A stretch of DNA of 64,000 bases, from the NCBI RefSeq assembly GCF_003940805.1, contig NZ_CP034328.1:3162001-3226000 (forward strand), read 5' to 3'. This stretch comes from Tabrizicola piscis (GTDB lineage Bacteria > Pseudomonadota > Alphaproteobacteria > Rhodobacterales > Rhodobacteraceae). Position numbers and translations under genes: made by a program. The stretch's first letter is position 1; every line of letters begins with the position of its first letter. The notes under the pieces were generated by a model that ran no database searches, was not told the DNA's origin, and saw nothing but the letters and a program-made list of their open reading frames with translations. Shown piece after piece: positions 50,653 to 59,345 of this stretch.

Positions 50653-51015
50653 ATGAAGCATCCTGTAGACGCCCATGTTGGGAAACGTATTCGCCATCGC
50701 CGCTGGATGGTGGGTATGACGCAGCAGCAGTTGGCTGACAAAGTGGGAATCAAGTTCCAGCAGATCCAGAAATATGAAACCGGGATGAACCGGGTCAGCG
50801 CCTCGCGTCTTTGGGACGTCGCGGATGCGCTTGGCGTCACAATCTCTTTCTTCTTCGAAGGACTGGCCGATGGTCAGACCGCTGCGGCCCAGGCCCAGGG
50901 TGACATGATGGCCGACAAGGAAGCGCTGGAGCTGGTCCGCTCCTATTACGCGATCCCCGAAGCGCAGCGCCGCCGCCTGTTTGATCTGGCACGCGTGCTG
51001 TCTGACGCAGCCTGA
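50653..51015 (+). CDS. XRE-family transcriptional regulator
   Basis: 120-residue regulator with a Cro/C1-type HTH in residues 8-65: GKRIRHRRWMVGMTQQQLADKVG and FQQIQKYETGMNRVSASRLW. The C-terminal half is acidic and helical (MADKEALELVRSYYAIPEAQRRRLFDLARVL). This protein type, with the DAHVGKRIRHRR start, is widely conserved in alphaproteobacteria; in Caulobacter and Rhizobium relatives are linked to cell-cycle or stress control. The ATG follows GGAG. It sits behind a sigma-54 promoter. hisN follows 87 bp later. Confidence 0.9.
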   Translation: MKHPVDAHVGKRIRHRRWMVGMTQQQLADKVGIKFQQIQKYETGMNRVSASRLWDVADALGVTISFFFEGLADGQTAAAQAQGDMMADKEALELVRSYYAIPEAQRRRLFDLARVLSDAA

Positions 51016-51102
51016 GGCGCATCCGCGCCGCTTGACCTTCGCCCTGCGAGCCTTTAGCGCCCGCAGGGCAGGCCATCCAAGCCTGCAGATGCAGGGAAAG
51101 GG

Positions 51103-51906
51103 ATGGCCATGCGGATATCAAACGCTTTGGCGACTGATCTGGTTGCAACGGCACATGAGTTGGCAGATGTGGCGCGCGTCGCCACTCTGCAGTATTTTCG
51201 CAGCCGTGATCTGGCTGCAGATACCAAGGAAACCCAACGATTTGATCCGGTTACGGCCGCCGACCGGCTGTCCGAGAAACGGATGCGGTCTGTCTTGGCC
51301 CGCCGCCGCCCCGATGACGCGATCCTGGGGGAAGAGTTCGGCACCCAATCCGGCACGACCGGCCTGACATGGGTGCTTGACCCCATTGATGGCACGCGCG
51401 GCTACCTTTCCGGCACGCCGACATGGGGGGTCTTGATCTCGGTCCGTGATGCGGAGGGGCCGCTTTACGGGATCATCGACCAGCCCTACATCGGGGAACG
51501 GTTCGAAGGTGGCCTTGGCCGGGCGCAGATGAAGGGGCCGATGGGGGAAAGCCCGCTTGCCGTCCGCAGTCCGCGCCCCTTGTCGCAGGCCATCCTGTTC
51601 AGCACCTTTCCCGAAGTGGGCACCCCGGAGGAGGGCGCCGCGTTTCGCCGGGTGGCGCCTTTGGCGCGGCTGGTCCGCTATGGGACTGACTGCTACGCCT
51701 ATGCCCTGATCGCCGCTGGCCAGATCGATCTGGTGATCGAGGCCGGGCTGCAAGCCTATGACGTTCAGGCCCCCATCGCGGTGATCGAAGCCGCCGGTGG
51801 CATCGTGACCGACTGGCAGGGGCGCCCTGCGTATGACGGCGGGCAGATCCTGGCCGCCGCAAGTCGCCAGGTGCATGACGAGGCGATGGCGCTGTTGAAC
51901 GGCTGA
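51103..51906 (+). CDS. hisN: Histidinol-phosphatase, inositol-monophosphatase family
   Basis: 267-residue IMPase-family phosphatase. Metal-site residues lie in DPVTAADRLSE, GEEFG and DPIDGTRGYLSG. The second motif reads YDVQAP at about residue 215, where most relatives have WD(V)AAP, so the aromatic is Tyr. Alphaproteobacterial members act as histidinol-phosphatase (HisN), but general phosphatase activity is possible. Two in-frame ATGs (51103 and 51109) follow a GGGAAAGGG site. Confidence 0.85.
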   Translation: MAMRISNALATDLVATAHELADVARVATLQYFRSRDLAADTKETQRFDPVTAADRLSEKRMRSVLARRRPDDAILGEEFGTQSGTTGLTWVLDPIDGTRGYLSGTPTWGVLISVRDAEGPLYGIIDQPYIGERFEGGLGRAQMKGPMGESPLAVRSPRPLSQAILFSTFPEVGTPEEGAAFRRVAPLARLVRYGTDCYAYALIAAGQIDLVIEAGLQAYDVQAPIAVIEAAGGIVTDWQGRPAYDGGQILAAASRQVHDEAMALLNG

Positions 51907-52076
51907 CTCTGCGGGGCGCGACTCCTGCAACCATTGGGCGAGGGGGGCATGGCGCCCCCTTGCCACCCGCTTTCGGGCTGGCTTAAGGTTTGCGGGCCGG
52001 TTGCCCGTGTCCTTCTCCCTTCTGACGGTCGGTCGTGGTTTCCCTTGAAACCGAAGGGTGCGCAAAGGGGTGCACC

Positions 52077-53417
52077 ATGTCTGACCTTCTGATCCGCAAC
52101 GCTGATACCGTCGTCACGATGAACGCCGCCCGCGCCGAACTGTCGGGGGCCGATGTCCTGACGCGGGACGGGGTGATCGTGGCCGTGGGGGCGGGCCTTC
52201 ACGCGCCAGCGGCCAATGTGATCGAGGCGCGGGGCTGTGTCGTGACGCCCGGTCTGGTGAACACGCACCACCATCTGTACCAGACCCTGACCCGCGCGGT
52301 GCCCGGCGGGCAGGATGCGTTGCTGTTTGGCTGGCTGAAGACGCTATACCCCATCTGGTCGCGTTTCGGGCCGGAGGAGATGTTTACCTCGGCCCAAGTG
52401 GGGCTGGCCGAACTGGCGCTGTCGGGCTGCACTTTGACGTCGGATCACCTGTACCTTTACCCCAATGGGGCGCGGCTGGATGATACCATCGCCGCGGCGG
52501 CAGAGGTTGGCCTGCGGTTCCACCCGACACGGGGGGCGATGTCGATTGGCGAAAGCGCGGGTGGTCTGCCGCCTGATGCGCTGGTTGAAAGCGAGCCTGC
52601 GATCCTTGCGGACATGATCCGCGTGGTGGACCGTTTCCACGACCCCCGGCCCGGAGCGATGGTTCGCGTGGGTCTTGCCCCCTGTTCGCCGTTTTCGGTC
52701 AGCCGTGAGCTGATGCGGGACGCGGCCCTGCTGGCGCGCGACAAGGGGGTGATGCTGCACACCCATCTGGCCGAGAATGACGAGGATGTCGCCTATTCGC
52801 TGGCCCAGTTCGGCTGCCGTCCGGGCGAGTATGCCGAGGACCTTGGCTGGACCGGCGACGACGTCTGGCATGCGCATTGCGTGAAGCTGGATCGTTCGGA
52901 AATTGAACTTTTCGCCCGCAGTCTTACGGGGATTGCGCATTGTCCATGTTCGAATTGTAGACTCGGGTCCGGGATCGCCCCTGTGCGTGCGATGCGGGAT
53001 GCGGGGGTGAAGGTGGGGCTTGGGGTGGATGGCTCGGCCTCGAACGACGCGGGCAATCTGATCGGTGAGGCGCGGATGGCGATGCTGTTGCAGCGCGTGG
53101 CGCTGGGGGCCGATGCGATGAGCGCGCGTGAGGCGCTGGAGATCGCAACCCTTGGCGGGGCGCGGGTGCTGGGGCGCGACGATCTTGGGTCGATCGAGGT
53201 TGGCAAGCGGGCGGACCTTGCGATCTGGGATGTTGAGGGGATCGAAGCGGCGGGGGCATGGGACCCGGTTGCCGCCCTTGTCCTGTGCGGGCCTACCCGG
53301 GTGCGCGGCCTGATCGTCGAAGGGCGCGAGGTGGTGCGCGACGGGCAGTTGGTCACGCTGGATATGCCGGTGGTGATTGAACGGCAGAACCGGCTGGCGC
53401 GCCGTCTGGCTGGGTAG
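52077..53417 (+). CDS. 8-oxoguanine deaminase (amidohydrolase)
   Basis: 446-residue metal-dependent amidohydrolase of the 8-oxoguanine deaminase/AtzB group. Metal site: NTHHHLYQTLTRA (HxH, about residue 63), HTHLAEN, HAHCVKLD and GVDGSASNDAGN (Asp). SDHLYLYPNGARLDDTI is characteristic of 8-oxoguanine deaminases. It converts 8-oxoguanine to urate for salvage or detoxification. The ATG at 52077 is chosen for MSDLLIRNADTVVTMN. Other purine-handling genes (guaD) lie nearby. Confidence 0.9.
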   Translation: MSDLLIRNADTVVTMNAARAELSGADVLTRDGVIVAVGAGLHAPAANVIEARGCVVTPGLVNTHHHLYQTLTRAVPGGQDALLFGWLKTLYPIWSRFGPEEMFTSAQVGLAELALSGCTLTSDHLYLYPNGARLDDTIAAAAEVGLRFHPTRGAMSIGESAGGLPPDALVESEPAILADMIRVVDRFHDPRPGAMVRVGLAPCSPFSVSRELMRDAALLARDKGVMLHTHLAENDEDVAYSLAQFGCRPGEYAEDLGWTGDDVWHAHCVKLDRSEIELFARSLTGIAHCPCSNCRLGSGIAPVRAMRDAGVKVGLGVDGSASNDAGNLIGEARMAMLLQRVALGADAMSAREALEIATLGGARVLGRDDLGSIEVGKRADLAIWDVEGIEAAGAWDPVAALVLCGPTRVRGLIVEGREVVRDGQLVTLDMPVVIERQNRLARRLAG

Positions 53418-53492
53418 GCGTCGGGAATTCCCGCCCTTTTCCAACGGCCGGTTTGTCGCCATGGTCACGCCCAAACGCCAATGGAGCCGCCG

Positions 53493-54074
53493 ATGCGCTG
53501 CGTGATTGCCCTGACCCTGTCACTCACCCTTGCCTTTCCCGCGTTTTCCCAGACGGTCCTGTCGGAAGCGACCGGGAATTGGGCCGGGGCGTCGAACGAA
53601 GGCTTCTACTTCCGCGCCCGGCTGACGCAGAACGACGACAAGGCGGCGCTGGTGATCTGGGGCGGGCGGACGGATCGGGTGCCTGACGCTGAGGGTGATC
53701 CGGATTTCGACAATGACCAGATCGAGCTTGGCGCCTTCGCAACCAAGCAGGAGCTGGAGGTCTATGACACCGGCAAGGGCAGCATCCTGCAGGTGGTCAC
53801 CGAATTCGCGGATGAGGACGCCGAGGGGCGGTCGGTGGTGCAGATCCAGTTCATCGACAACCAGTATACGGTTGTTGGCTATTACCACCGGTCCAAGTTC
53901 TACAATCCGGGTGGCGAGCCCAGTTTCTATGAGTGCGACGTGAACCTGTGGGACATGGTCAGCATCGAGAACGGACAAGAGCGGGTGTTGGACCCGGTGG
54001 GCTTTGACGCGCTGAATGCCAGCGACTGGACCTACAGCGCGGCCTTCGACCGGGGCTTCTGCACCCGGACCTAG
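53493..54074 (+). CDS. Secreted protein of unknown function, 193 residues
   Basis: Protein with a signal peptide (MRCVIALTLSLTLAFPAFS, then QTV). The mature part is acidic and beta-rich (GNWAGASNEGFYFRARLTQ, DFDNDQIELGAFATKQELE, DEDAEGRSVVQIQFIDNQYTV), with two Cys near the end (ECDVNLWDM and FCTRT). I do not recognise a family. It starts at 53493 (AACGCCAATGGAGCCGCCG leader). It lies between the 8-oxoguanine deaminase and rraB, which fits periplasmic or surface use but gives no function. Confidence 0.65.
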   Translation: MRCVIALTLSLTLAFPAFSQTVLSEATGNWAGASNEGFYFRARLTQNDDKAALVIWGGRTDRVPDAEGDPDFDNDQIELGAFATKQELEVYDTGKGSILQVVTEFADEDAEGRSVVQIQFIDNQYTVVGYYHRSKFYNPGGEPSFYECDVNLWDMVSIENGQERVLDPVGFDALNASDWTYSAAFDRGFCTRT

Positions 54075-54120
54075 CGGGGCGACGGGGCTTGGGGTAGAAG
54101 CGTCGCGCAAGGAGACCCCG

Positions 54121-54438
54121 ATGGACCACAACTTCGAAGCCCAGCGTCGCGAGACCTATGACACCTTCAAGCAGTCGAAGGGCATCAGTCTGCCAAAGAC
54201 GGCGGTGGTCGACTATGCCTTCTTCATCGAGGAACTTGACGCCTCGTGGCCGGCATTGGAGCGGGCCTTGCGGCTGGAGGGGTTCCAGACCCGGCGCGCC
54301 AAGGATGGGGAAACGCTGATCGCCTCGATCGGGCCGATCCCGGTGACAGCCGAGGATATCTGGCATTACGAGCGGATCGCGACGTCGATCGCGCTGAAGC
54401 ATGATTTCTACCCGGATGGGTGGGAACTGGCGGAGTAG
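54121..54438 (+). CDS. rraB: Ribonuclease E inhibitor RraB
   Basis: 105-residue RraB-family protein, which binds RNase E and modulates mRNA decay. The family start DHNFEAQRRETYDTFKQSKG and the late IPVTAEDIWHYERIATSIALKHDF-DGWELA pattern are present. The ATG at 54121 has AAGGAGAC upstream; the longer frame has no match. It ends before a hairpin at 54503-54533 that can end its transcript. Confidence 0.9.
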   Translation: MDHNFEAQRRETYDTFKQSKGISLPKTAVVDYAFFIEELDASWPALERALRLEGFQTRRAKDGETLIASIGPIPVTAEDIWHYERIATSIALKHDFYPDGWELAE

Positions 54439-54502
54439 GGTCGCACTGCATAGGCCCGGGGATCTGAAGAATCGAGCGCGTTCCGCGCAAACCTTGTTGT
54501 CG

Positions 54503-54533
54503 GTGTTTTGCGCGTGAAGGACGCGCAAAACAC
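54503..54533. terminator. Perfect 13-bp hairpin between rraB and guaD
   Basis: Arms GTGTTTTGCGCGT (54503-54515) and its exact complement (54521-54533), loop GAAGG. It lies between convergent genes and may serve both. A weak repeat-like stretch follows at 54535-54577. Confidence 0.6.
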
Positions 54534-54576
54534 CTCCGCTCTGCCTCCGGCGGGGATAGTTGAGGAGGGAAAGGGC

Positions 54577-55857
54577 TTAGGTCAGGGTGACCTGTCTGCC
54601 GCCCACCCAGACGGCTGCCACGGCACGGTCGTCGCCCATCATGATCGTCGGGAACAGCGCCTGCCAGAGGTCTTGCGCCCGTGCGGCGGCCTGGGCGATG
54701 GCCGGGGTGGAGGCGAGGTCGATCACCGCAAGGTCGGCCTCCATTCCCGGGGCGATGTTGCCGATCTTGTCTTCGACCCGAAGCGCGCGGGCCGAGCCTT
54801 GGGTGGCCAGCCACCAAAGCTGCGACGGGTGCAGGGATTGGCCGCGCAGCTGGGCCACCTCGTAAGCGGCGGCCATGGTGCGGAGCATGGAGAAGTTGGA
54901 GCCGCCGCCGGTGTCGGTGGCAAGGCCGACGCGCAGTTGCGTCGCAAGGGTCATGTCGAACAACCCCGAGCCGATGAAGGTGTTCGAGGTCGGGCAGTGG
55001 ACAAGGCTGGCCCCAGCCTCAACCAGCCGGGCGCGTTCGCGGTCGGTCAGGTGGATGGCGTGGCCGTAGACGGCGCCTTCGCGGAGGAGGCCCTGGGCTT
55101 CGTAGGTATCAAGGTAATCGCGGGACTGGGGGAAAAGGTCGCGGACCCAGGCGATTTCATCGACCTGTTCAGAGAGGTGGGTCTGCATCAGGCAATCGGG
55201 GTAGTCGCGCCAGAGGGCACCGAGGGCGGCCAGCTGTTCGGGCGTGGAGGTTGGGGAAAAGCGCGGGGTGATGACATAGGACAGCCGGTCAACCCCGTGC
55301 CACTTTTCAAGCAGCGCCTTGCTGTCGTCATAGGCGGACTGGGCCGTGTCGCGCAGGCCTTCGGGGGCGTTGCGGTCCATGCAGGTCTTGCCGGCGAAGA
55401 GGCGCATGCCCCTGCTTTGCGCGGCGGTGAAGATCGCGTCAACGGATGCCGGGTGGATCGTCGCGTAGGAGCAGACGGTGGTCGTGCCGCGCGCGAGGAC
55501 GAGGTCGAGGTAGCGGTTGGCGATCTGATCGGCATAGGCGGGATCGGCGAAGCGCATTTCTTCGGGGAAGGTGTAGGTGTTCAGCCAGTCGATCAGCCGC
55601 TTGCCCCATGAGGCGATGATCGCCGTTTGGGGATAGTGGACATGCGCGTCGATGAAGCCGGGCGAGATCAGCTTTTGGCCATAGTCATGGACCCTTGCGG
55701 CGGGGGCACTGGCGCGCAGCGTGGCGGCCTCGCCAACCGCGACGATGCGGCCACCGTCGACGAGGACGGCACCGTGGGTCAGATGCTGCGCAGCCTCCGG
55801 GCTTGCAAAGGGATCGCCCGAAAAGCGGATCACTTGCCCCAGTAGAAGATCGGCCAT
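54577..55857 (-). CDS. guaD: Guanine deaminase
   Basis: 426-residue amidohydrolase that deaminates guanine to xanthine. Metal-binding sequence: DAHVHYPQTA (about residue 70), LMQTHLSEQV, YGHAIHL and ATDTGGGSNFSML (Asp). The pattern MDRNAPEGLRDTAQSAYDDSK is typical for GuaD. The ATG at 55857 has GGGGCAA, a weak site. With the 8-oxoguanine deaminase it handles normal and oxidised guanine. Confidence 0.93.
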   Translation of the reverse strand: MADLLLGQVIRFSGDPFASPEAAQHLTHGAVLVDGGRIVAVGEAATLRASAPAARVHDYGQKLISPGFIDAHVHYPQTAIIASWGKRLIDWLNTYTFPEEMRFADPAYADQIANRYLDLVLARGTTTVCSYATIHPASVDAIFTAAQSRGMRLFAGKTCMDRNAPEGLRDTAQSAYDDSKALLEKWHGVDRLSYVITPRFSPTSTPEQLAALGALWRDYPDCLMQTHLSEQVDEIAWVRDLFPQSRDYLDTYEAQGLLREGAVYGHAIHLTDRERARLVEAGASLVHCPTSNTFIGSGLFDMTLATQLRVGLATDTGGGSNFSMLRTMAAAYEVAQLRGQSLHPSQLWWLATQGSARALRVEDKIGNIAPGMEADLAVIDLASTPAIAQAAARAQDLWQALFPTIMMGDDRAVAAVWVGGRQVTLT

Positions 55858-55927
55858 TGGTTTGCCCCTGTTCTTGCCGATGTACCCTACGGCCTTTGTC
55901 TTCTTGGGTAAATTTGCCTTTGGCCCC

Positions 55928-55944
55928 CTGTTTCCTTGAAACAG
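55928..55944 (+). other. Short hairpin in the mgtE leader
   Basis: Perfect 7-base arms CTGTTTC/GAAACAG with loop CTT, 46 bp before the mgtE start. A possible leader structure or the 5' border of the transcript; no riboswitch fold is apparent. Confidence 0.3.
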
Positions 55945-55989
55945 CTTTCGTTAAGGTCGCGGCAATCGGTTTCAAGGGTCGGGGGCAGC

Positions 55990-57360
55990 ATGGCGGAACT
56001 TCTGACAGACCCGGACGACGAAGTGCTGGATCAGGACCGCATTGATGCCGTGCTGCAGGCGGTCGAGGCCGAGGATCGCGCGGGGCTTGATGCGCTGCTG
56101 GAGCCTTTGCACGCGGCCGATATTGCCGACCTTCTGGAACAGATTGGCGGGGCGGACCGCCGGGCGCTGCTTCGGCTTTGGTCGCATGAGATTGACGGGG
56201 ACATCCTGTCCGAAATCTCGGACGCGATCCGGGAAGAGGTGATCGAAAGCCTGCCGCCCGGTGTGCTGGCCGAGGCGGTTCGGGATCTGGAAACCGACGA
56301 TGTCGTCGACATTCTGGAGGATCTGGATGCGCCGCAGCAGGGCCTGATCCTTGATGCGCTGACGGATGCCGACCGGGTGGCGGTCGAGCAGGCGATGGCC
56401 TATCCGGAATACTCCGCCGGCCGGTTGATGCAGCGTGAAACGGTGGTGGCGCCAGAACACTGGACTGTGGGCGAGACCATTGATTTTCTGCGAAAATCGG
56501 AACACCTGCCGGACCAGTTCTATCATGTCATTCTGGTAGACCCGCGGATGCAGCCGGTGGGCTATGCCACGCTTGGGCGGATCCTGTCATCCGGCCGCGA
56601 GATGCCGCTGCGCGACATTATCGAGGACAGTTTCCGCACCATCGAGGCGACCGATCCCGAGGCGGATGTCGCCTATATCTTCAACCAGTATCACCTGATT
56701 TCCTGCCCGGTGGTGGATGCGGGCGGGCGGCTGGTGGGGGTCATCACCATCGACGATGCGATGAACGTGCTGGATGAGGAACACCAGGAAGACATGCTGC
56801 GACTGGCGGGGGTGGGCGACGAAAGCTCCATCGCGGACCGGGTGCTGGAGACGGCGCGGCAGCGGCTCCCATGGCTGTTTGTCAATCTGATGACCGCGAT
56901 CCTTGCCAGCATGGTGATTGCCCAGTTCGAGGCGGAGATTGCGCAACTGGTGGCGCTGGCGGTGTTGATGCCGATCGTGGCGTCGATGGGCGGGAATGCC
57001 GGGACGCAAAGCCTGACCGTGGCGGTGCGGGCGCTTGCGACGCGCGATCTGACGGCGGCCAACATGGGCCGGGTGATCTGGCGCGAGGGGGCGGTGGGGT
57101 TGATCAACGGCCTGTTCTTTGCGGTGGTCATGGGGATCGTCGGCTGGGTCTGGTTTGGCGATCAGGCGCTGGGGCTGGTGATTGCCGCGGCGATGGTGGT
57201 CAATCTGGTGGTGGCGGGGCTGGCGGGGATCCTCGTTCCGGTCATGATGGAGCGGGCCGGGGTGGACCCGGCGCTGGCCTCGGGGACCTTTGTCACGACG
57301 GTGACGGATGTGGTGGGGTTCTTCGTGTTCCTGGGGCTGGCTGCGGTGGTGCTGCTATGA
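55990..57360 (+). CDS. mgtE: Magnesium transporter MgtE
   Basis: 456-residue Mg2+ channel with the family order: N domain (residues about 20-135, HAADIADLLEQIGGADRRALLRL), two CBS domains (about 140-270, ISCPVVDAGGRLVGVITIDDAM), a plug helix, then five membrane helices including MPIVASMGGNAGTQSLTVAVRALAT, the conserved pore region. The start at 55990 is chosen because upstream residues do not match; RBS GGGGGCA. A 15-base palindrome lies in the first CBS region. It overlaps the next gene by four bases. Confidence 0.95.
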   Translation: MAELLTDPDDEVLDQDRIDAVLQAVEAEDRAGLDALLEPLHAADIADLLEQIGGADRRALLRLWSHEIDGDILSEISDAIREEVIESLPPGVLAEAVRDLETDDVVDILEDLDAPQQGLILDALTDADRVAVEQAMAYPEYSAGRLMQRETVVAPEHWTVGETIDFLRKSEHLPDQFYHVILVDPRMQPVGYATLGRILSSGREMPLRDIIEDSFRTIEATDPEADVAYIFNQYHLISCPVVDAGGRLVGVITIDDAMNVLDEEHQEDMLRLAGVGDESSIADRVLETARQRLPWLFVNLMTAILASMVIAQFEAEIAQLVALAVLMPIVASMGGNAGTQSLTVAVRALATRDLTAANMGRVIWREGAVGLINGLFFAVVMGIVGWVWFGDQALGLVIAAAMVVNLVVAGLAGILVPVMMERAGVDPALASGTFVTTVTDVVGFFVFLGLAAVVLL

Positions 57361-57902
57361 GCGATGTCAAGGCATTGGCGCGGGCTGAGGCCTTTGCGCG
57401 GCGGGCCTTGGCCTTTGCGGCGGGGCAGGGGCAGGCGGCAGAGATCCTGGCGGATTACCTGGCGGGGCAGGGGGGCAAGGTTCTGTCAGGCTATATGCCG
57501 ATGCGGACCGAGATTGACCCTTTGCCCGCGATGGCGGCGCATCAGGGGACAGTGGGGGTGCCGGTGATCATGGGCAAAGCGATGCCGCTGCGGTTCCGGG
57601 AATGGTCGCCGGGGACGAAGATGGTCGAAGGGGCGTTCAAGGCGCTGATCCCGGAGGAGGGGGCCTGGGTGGAGCCTGAGGTGCTGATCGTGCCGCTGTT
57701 GTCCTTCGACGCGCGGGGCTATCGGCTGGGCTATGGCGGTGGGTTTTATGACCGCACGCTGGAGGGGTTGCGTGCGCGCGGCCCTGTGCTGGCGGTGGGC
57801 TTCGCCTTTGCGGCGCAAGAGGTGGCCGAGGTGCCGATCGATGCTACCGACCAGCGGCTGGATGCGGTGGTCACCGAAAAGGGCGTCACGGTTTTCGCGT
57901 GA
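57357..57902 (+). CDS. 5-formyltetrahydrofolate cyclo-ligase
   Basis: 181-residue 5-FTHF cyclo-ligase (YgfA/FAU1 family), which uses ATP to turn 5-formyl-THF into 5,10-methenyl-THF. It has the early AEAFARRALAFA helix, LSGYMPMRTEIDPLP, a mid LRFREW, and the signature VPLLSFDARGYRLGYGGGFYDRTL. The ATG overlaps the mgtE stop (ATGA), so they are translationally coupled. In E. coli it lies behind the 6S RNA gene; no 6S RNA is seen here. Confidence 0.93.
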   Translation: MSDVKALARAEAFARRALAFAAGQGQAAEILADYLAGQGGKVLSGYMPMRTEIDPLPAMAAHQGTVGVPVIMGKAMPLRFREWSPGTKMVEGAFKALIPEEGAWVEPEVLIVPLLSFDARGYRLGYGGGFYDRTLEGLRARGPVLAVGFAFAAQEVAEVPIDATDQRLDAVVTEKGVTVFA

Positions 57903-57914
57903 CCGCTCATCGAT

Positions 57915-57953
57915 GACTTCGTCACTCTTCGCTGCGGAGGAGGAGACGAAGTC
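57915..57953. terminator. Hairpin between the cyclo-ligase gene and the Tad-operon ATPase gene
   Basis: GACTTCGTC (57915-57923) pairs with GACGAAGTC (57945-57953) across a 21-base loop rich in G. The right arm, GACGAAGTCGAACGACGAG, resembles that of the hairpin at 28566-28592. Both genes end here, so it is probably a bidirectional terminator. Confidence 0.55.
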
Positions 57954-57965
57954 GAACGACGAGGG

Positions 57966-59282
57966 TTAGTGCGCGATGTCTTCCTGACGGACGAACATGT
58001 TGCCCCAGGCGCGGTCGATCAATTCGGGCGTCATCTGATAGGGGATATTCTCGAACTCACAGACCGAGATCATCTGGTCGATCAGGAAGACCGGCTGATA
58101 GTTGGCGTAGTTGTTCTCGATCGTCGGGAACTTGACCTTCATCAGGTACATCAGCGCCTGTTCATCAAGCGGCATCTTCTTCTTCCGCGCGACCATGGCG
58201 AAGATCTTCAGGAAGTTTTCCTGTGACGGCCCGTCGATCTTGATCTTGAAGAAGATCCGCCGCAGGGCCGCGCCGTCGAAGATCTGGTTCGGGTGGAAGT
58301 TGGTTGAGAAGATGACCAGCGTGTCGAAAGGCACGGTGAATTTCTCGCCCGACTGCAGGGCAAGGATGTCGCGGCTTTCTTCCAGCGGCACGATCCAGCG
58401 GTTGACGATCTTTTGCGGCGGTTCGGCCTGGCGACCAAGGTCGTCGATGATGAAGATGCCGCCGGTGGCTTTCAGCTGCAGCGGCGCCTGATAGGTGCGG
58501 GCCGTGGGGTTGTAGGTCAGGTCGAGCATTTCCAGCGACAATTCACCGCCGGTGATGACCGAAGGACGCTCACAATAGACATAGCGGTTGTCGTATTTGT
58601 TCGACGTGCGGCGCAGGCTGTTCGGGTCATCCACGTTCGACTCGGCGGCTGTGTGGACGATGGGGTCATAGACCGAAATGATCTGGCCGGAATATTCGAT
58701 GGCGCGGGGCACATAGACCTTGTCGCCCAAGGCGGCGCGGATGCCGTGGCTGATCGAGGACTTACCGTTGCCGGGCGGGCCGTACAGCAGGATGGACCGG
58801 CCCGAGGTGACGGCGGGGCCAAGGTTGTCAATCAGGTCGGGCGGCAGGATCAGGTGGCCCATGCCGGACAGAAGCTGTTCCTTGTTCAGTCGGATGTCGC
58901 GGACCGACTGGCGCTTGATCTGGACCGAGTATTGCTCCAGCGGGACGGGCATCGCGCCGTAGTATTCGGACTGTGACAGGGCATCCAGCGCGCGGGCCTT
59001 GCCGGCGTCGGTCAGTTCGTACCCCATCTCATTGCCAGCGGTGGCATGCATGGTGCCGGTCGCCGTCAGCAGTTTCTGGGTCCGGGCGAGGTCAACCAGT
59101 TCCTGGGTGAGGGGCACCGGCAGGCAGATCACCTTGGACAGGTTGGACACCTGATCCTGGTTGGTGCGGAACATGGACTTCAAGAGAATGTCGCGCATCA
59201 TCACAGTGGAGAGGCCGGTATCGGCCAGACTGCGGGGCGACGAGGGTGCCGTGACGTTCGACACCGGGGCTTCAGCGTTCAT
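57966..59282 (-). CDS. AAA+ ATPase at the end of the Tad pilus operon
   Basis: 438-residue ATPase. The first 150 residues (LSTVMMRDILLKSMFRTNQDQVSNLSK and a stretch with LPVPLTQELVDLARTQKLL) do not match a domain I know. The AAA core has Walker A YGPPGNGKSS (about residue 167), Walker B IFIIDDLGRQ (about 275; Asp in place of the usual Glu), sensor 1 VIFSTNFHPN and Arg finger region AALRRIFFKIK. It lies 63 bp after the prepilin peptidase on the same strand, and similar ATPases sit by Tad genes in Rhodobacterales. Its role in pilus assembly is not established. A MoxR-type identity is less likely. Confidence 0.75.
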   Translation of the reverse strand: MNAEAPVSNVTAPSSPRSLADTGLSTVMMRDILLKSMFRTNQDQVSNLSKVICLPVPLTQELVDLARTQKLLTATGTMHATAGNEMGYELTDAGKARALDALSQSEYYGAMPVPLEQYSVQIKRQSVRDIRLNKEQLLSGMGHLILPPDLIDNLGPAVTSGRSILLYGPPGNGKSSISHGIRAALGDKVYVPRAIEYSGQIISVYDPIVHTAAESNVDDPNSLRRTSNKYDNRYVYCERPSVITGGELSLEMLDLTYNPTARTYQAPLQLKATGGIFIIDDLGRQAEPPQKIVNRWIVPLEESRDILALQSGEKFTVPFDTLVIFSTNFHPNQIFDGAALRRIFFKIKIDGPSQENFLKIFAMVARKKKMPLDEQALMYLMKVKFPTIENNYANYQPVFLIDQMISVCEFENIPYQMTPELIDRAWGNMFVRQEDIAH

Positions 59283-59345
59283 TCGACCGGCTCCGTGGAC
59301 AATAGCGGCGGACTACGTAGATTTGCAGGCTAAAGCGGACTTGTG

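Noticed and set aside
55858..55989. Magnesium or other riboswitch in the mgtE leader
   Set aside because: Only 132 bp with one short 7-bp hairpin; no M-box-like fold is apparent.
57903..57965. 6S RNA next to the 5-formyltetrahydrofolate cyclo-ligase gene
   Set aside because: The E. coli arrangement has 6S RNA upstream of the ligase gene; here the gene overlaps mgtE and the downstream stretch is only a 39-base hairpin.
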